64,000 nt of DNA, taken from Bacteroidaceae bacterium. Its GTDB lineage: Bacteria; Bacteroidota; Bacteroidia; Bacteroidales; Bacteroidaceae. Location of the stretch: contig JAFYYH010000018.1 of NCBI GenBank assembly GCA_017557635.1, forward strand, positions 58,907 through 122,906, read 5' to 3'. Position numbers and translations under genes: made by a program. Below are positions 61,502 to 64,000 of this stretch, in pieces. Under the pieces are notes generated by a model that ran no database searches, was not told the DNA's origin, and saw only the letters and a list, made by a program, of their open reading frames with translations. Each line of letters begins with the position of its first letter. Position 1 is the stretch's first letter.

Positions 61502-63460
61502 TTACCAGATATGTACCCTGTTTTGGGGTGCAATATACATAGAATCTTTTTCAGTTACCCCAAAAGCATCGTACCATTCGTCAATATGAGGCAAAGCACC
61601 GTTTACGCGCAGGCGACTCAGAGAGTGTTCGTCGCTCTTGGTCTGTTGCAGAATCATCTCGTCACGGCAGTTCTCGGCCCACGTGCAGGCGTATGCTATG
61701 AAGAAGCGCTGCAGCGGCGTGAAGCCAAGTTTGACCTCGTCATCACAGACCTCCTTGAACGCCTCAAGGGCTACTGTCAGTCCGCCGTGGTCGGCAATGT
61801 TCTCACCCAGGGTGAGTTTGCCGTTGGCCTTGATGCCGGGCAGTACCTCCATGCCGTTGAACCAATCCACCAGCACCTTGACGCGGCGGTTGAAACGGCG
61901 GGTATCGGACGTACTCCACCAGTTACGCATGTTGCCCTCCTTGTCAAACTGGCGGCCCTCGTCATCAAATCCGTGGGTCATCTCATGGCCCATGATTGTG
62001 CCGATGGCCCCGTAGTTGAAGGCGTCATCGGCCTCCATACTGAAGAAGGGGTACTGCAGTATTCCGGCGGGGAAACAGATCTCGTTGATGGATACGTCAT
62101 AGTAGGCGTTGATCTCCTGCGGGTTCATGTACCACTCGGTCTGGTCAACCGGCTTCTTGAACTTGCGCTCCACCATATCGTTCCAGAAGAAACGGCTTAT
62201 GGAAGCGGAGTTCTCAAAGAGGGATTTCTTAAAGTCAATCTCCATCTTGGAGTAGTCACGCCACTTGTCGGGATAGCCTATCTTGAACTTGAAAGCATCC
62301 AGTTTTTCAAGCGCCAGACTGCGGCTCTCGTCACTCATCCACTCCTGTGCCTCAATGCGGCGTGCAAGCGCACGTTTAAGGCGCTGGAACATATCTATCA
62401 TACGTTCCTTGGCGTCGGCCGAGAAATACTTCTCAACATACATGCGTCCCATGGCGTCGCCCAGAGTTCCGTTTACGGCCGATGTAGCCCGCTTCCACAT
62501 GGGTTTGGGCTCCTTCTGGCCGCTCAGGGTGCGTCCGTAGAAAGCAAAGTCGGCGTCATCCAGCTTCTTGCCCAGTCGGGTGCCGTTGGAGTCAAGCATC
62601 TGCCACTCCATAAGGATCTTCTGGTCCTCAAGAGGCTCCTCATTGAAGACGCGGATAGCCTCACGGATGGCATCGGGCTGACCTACATCGACCCACTCCA
62701 CTCCTTCCAGACCCAGCTTCTTGAAGAACGGTTTCCAGTCCAGTCCGGGCAGTTGGGTATAGAGTTCATCGATTGACCACTTGTGGTAGTTGCCGGCGGG
62801 ATCACGCAGCTGCACATTGTTGCGTGACGCACGTGCCAGGCGCTTCTCTATGCGCCAGATAGTACGCATGTTTTTGAATGCCTCCCACCGGCTGTAACCG
62901 GCCAGCATCATCATACGCACCATGTGTTTCTTGAACGCCTTCCGGATATTGATGGTCTGCAAGTCACGGTCAGTGTAGTACTCCTTGTCGCCAAGGGTAA
63001 GACCACCCTGACTCAGACCCACAATGTTTGTCTTGCTGTCCTTAAGGTCCGGTCCGATGCCCACGTCAAAGTAACCCGTCACGCCATAGGGATCAAGTTC
63101 CAGCATGGCATCCAGCAGTTCCTCGCGGCTGCTGATGGCGCGGATACGCTCCACGTACGGTTTCATCGGCCCTATTCCCTCACGGTCACGGCGTTCAGTG
63201 TCCATGACCAGATTGTACAGGTCAGCAATACGGGCGGCATCACTGCCCGCAGGATTATCCTGTGCAGTGATGCCGTCTATAAGTTCCTTGAGCTGCTTAC
63301 GGTTAAGTTCAGCAAGCTCGTCGTATGTACCGTAACAGGGAAAGTCATCAGGCAGAGGGTTGGCGTCAAGCCAGCCTCCGCAACTGAAGCGGTAAAAATC
63401 CTGGCCGGGGCTGACGCTCCGGTCCAGATAGTCCTCTCTTATCCCTGCCGCTTTATTCAT
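61502..63460 (-). CDS. M13-family metallopeptidase (PepO/neprilysin-like), no signal peptide
   Basis: A 652-residue protein spanning the whole M13 body. DRSVSPGQDFYRFSCGGW is near the N-terminus, the zinc motif GHEMTH has His492, Glu493 and His496, and ENIADHGG carries the third ligand Glu and the Asp. The family ending (QNRVHIW) is intact. The ATG is immediately preceded in frame by the stop codon of a second M13 gene, so no extra N-terminal sequence is possible, and no signal peptide or lipobox is present. It is probably cytoplasmic, whereas most Bacteroidota M13 enzymes are exported. It abuts the U32 gene (TAAATG). Confidence 0.93.
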   Translation of the reverse strand: MNKAAGIREDYLDRSVSPGQDFYRFSCGGWLDANPLPDDFPCYGTYDELAELNRKQLKELIDGITAQDNPAGSDAARIADLYNLVMDTERRDREGIGPMKPYVERIRAISSREELLDAMLELDPYGVTGYFDVGIGPDLKDSKTNIVGLSQGGLTLGDKEYYTDRDLQTINIRKAFKKHMVRMMMLAGYSRWEAFKNMRTIWRIEKRLARASRNNVQLRDPAGNYHKWSIDELYTQLPGLDWKPFFKKLGLEGVEWVDVGQPDAIREAIRVFNEEPLEDQKILMEWQMLDSNGTRLGKKLDDADFAFYGRTLSGQKEPKPMWKRATSAVNGTLGDAMGRMYVEKYFSADAKERMIDMFQRLKRALARRIEAQEWMSDESRSLALEKLDAFKFKIGYPDKWRDYSKMEIDFKKSLFENSASISRFFWNDMVERKFKKPVDQTEWYMNPQEINAYYDVSINEICFPAGILQYPFFSMEADDAFNYGAIGTIMGHEMTHGFDDEGRQFDKEGNMRNWWSTSDTRRFNRRVKVLVDWFNGMEVLPGIKANGKLTLGENIADHGGLTVALEAFKEVCDDEVKLGFTPLQRFFIAYACTWAENCRDEMILQQTKSDEHSLSRLRVNGALPHIDEWYDAFGVTEKDSMYIAPQNRVHIW

Positions 63461-64000
63461 TTACCAGATACGTGCTCTCTTCTCAGGAGCCAGATAGAGT
63501 GCATTGTCGGGAGTTACGCCGAATGCCTCGTACCAGGCGTCAATGTGAGGCAGTGTACCGTTTACACGCCAGCGACCCAGTGCATGGGGATCACTCTTTG
63601 TCTGGTTGCGGATCTGCTCGTCACGGATGTTGCCGGCCCAAACACCAGCGTAAGCCATGAAGAAGCGCTGCTCGGGAGTGAAACCGTTCACGGTCTTCAG
63701 AGGAGCATCCTTGGTGGCGTTCTTGAATGCCTGATAAGCAACCATCAGACCGCCGTGGTCAGCAATGTTCTCACCCAGTGTAAGTGAACCGTTTGCATTC
63801 AGGTCAGGCAGAACCTTGATACCGTCAAAGTGGTCAACGATAACCTGAACGTGCTCCTTGAACTTGTCGGCATCACCGGGAGCCCACCAGTCAGTGAAGT
63901 TACCCTCCTTGTCAAACTGACGGCCCTGGTCATCGAATCCGTGAGTCATCTCATGGCCTATTACAACACCGATTGCACCGTAGTTGAATGCATCATCGGC
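63461..64000 (-). CDS. M13-family metallopeptidase, second copy, cut by the window end
   Basis: Only the last 179 or so codons are visible. The frame continues beyond 64000, reading ADDAFNYGAIGVVIGHEMTH in the visible part, then ENIADHGG, NQTKSDPHALGRWRVNGTLPH and a final RARIW. By eye it is roughly half identical to the adjacent copy in this region. The internal ATG at 63949 is just the Met of GHEMTH, not a start. Its single TAA is followed at once by the ATG of the next M13 gene in the same frame. Confidence 0.92.
   Translation of the reverse strand, partial: ADDAFNYGAIGVVIGHEMTHGFDDQGRQFDKEGNFTDWWAPGDADKFKEHVQVIVDHFDGIKVLPDLNANGSLTLGENIADHGGLMVAYQAFKNATKDAPLKTVNGFTPEQRFFMAYAGVWAGNIRDEQIRNQTKSDPHALGRWRVNGTLPHIDAWYEAFGVTPDNALYLAPEKRARIW

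Noticed and set aside
61511-62776. A 421-codon open frame antisense to the M13 gene
   Set aside because: It is a shadow of the biased codon usage of the M13 gene. It has no family resemblance, promoter or spacing, and similar long antisense frames occur opposite most G+C-rich genes here.

Overview
The window is a chromosomal segment from an anaerobic member of the Bacteroidota, most likely order Bacteroidales and gut-type. Three things point there. Promoters fit the TAnnTTTG (-7) pattern with no Shine-Dalgarno reliance. The gene content is typical: TonB-dependent receptors, a PorO/P-type porin, a FISUMP/BspA protein, DUF4837 and calycin-like lipoproteins, and an MG2-type secreted protein. There is also an oxygen-sensitive class III ribonucleotide reductase. 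I cannot assign a genus. I saw no rRNA, tRNA, CRISPR array, prophage or complete insertion sequence. Two REP-like paired repeats and one MITE-like hairpin are the only mobile-type sequences.

Layout: 1-3.1 kb holds a truncated prolyl (tri)peptidyl peptidase and an esterase lipoprotein. 3.1-10.6 kb is one eight-gene leftward operon, rlmN - DUF4837 lipoprotein - pdxA - sugar/polyol nucleotidyltransferase - ATP-grasp - CDP-alcohol phosphotransferase - flippase-like membrane protein - HAD phosphatase. Its distal half looks like an uncharacterised phospholipid head-group pathway. 10.7-19.6 kb runs rightward with a glycosyltransferase, a DUF4922-SpoIID fusion, an AmgK-RapZ fusion, MurU and an AlkD-like protein. 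It is interrupted by a MITE-like hairpin and an antisense BspA-like gene. 19.6-27.4 kb has a degenerate M49-like lipoprotein, then a LysR regulator flanked by two DASS dicarboxylate transporters, a porin and an AraC regulator. 27.4-31.3 kb has a TonB receptor with a calycin-like lipoprotein and two small conserved genes. 31.4-34.1 kb couples an exported flavodoxin with AmpG and a GlcNAc/MurNAc-type kinase, a second peptidoglycan-recycling set. 34.0-37.3 kb is a leftward DUF1846 - ThrE - phosphopantetheinyl transferase operon.

37.4-44.5 kb runs rightward: an MG2-type secreted protein, rpsA with a clear terminator, RNase Z, and an ECF sigma / membrane protein / CpxP-like trio. 44.5-47.4 kb is nrdDG read leftward behind a cobalamin riboswitch. 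47.5-51.0 kb has a fimbrillin-type lipoprotein, a NikR-family regulator that has lost most nickel ligands, and a TonB receptor whose promoter carries a perfect GTAGCA-N16-TGCTAC palindrome. 51-56.6 kb is a valS - coiled-coil protein - DEAD helicase operon, with mazG divergent. 57.5-64 kb is leftward: a GH30 enzyme, a small barrel protein, a U32 peptidase-family protein and two tandem M13 metallopeptidases. The last of these runs off the window. The M13-M13-U32 genes share one reading frame and are separated only by single stop codons.

The points most worth a second look are the candidate lipid head-group operon, the altered NikR with its operator, the AdoCbl riboswitch on a B12-independent reductase, the cytosolic-looking SpoIID fusion beside AmgK-RapZ, the REP pairs captured into coding sequence, and the in-frame M13 tandem.
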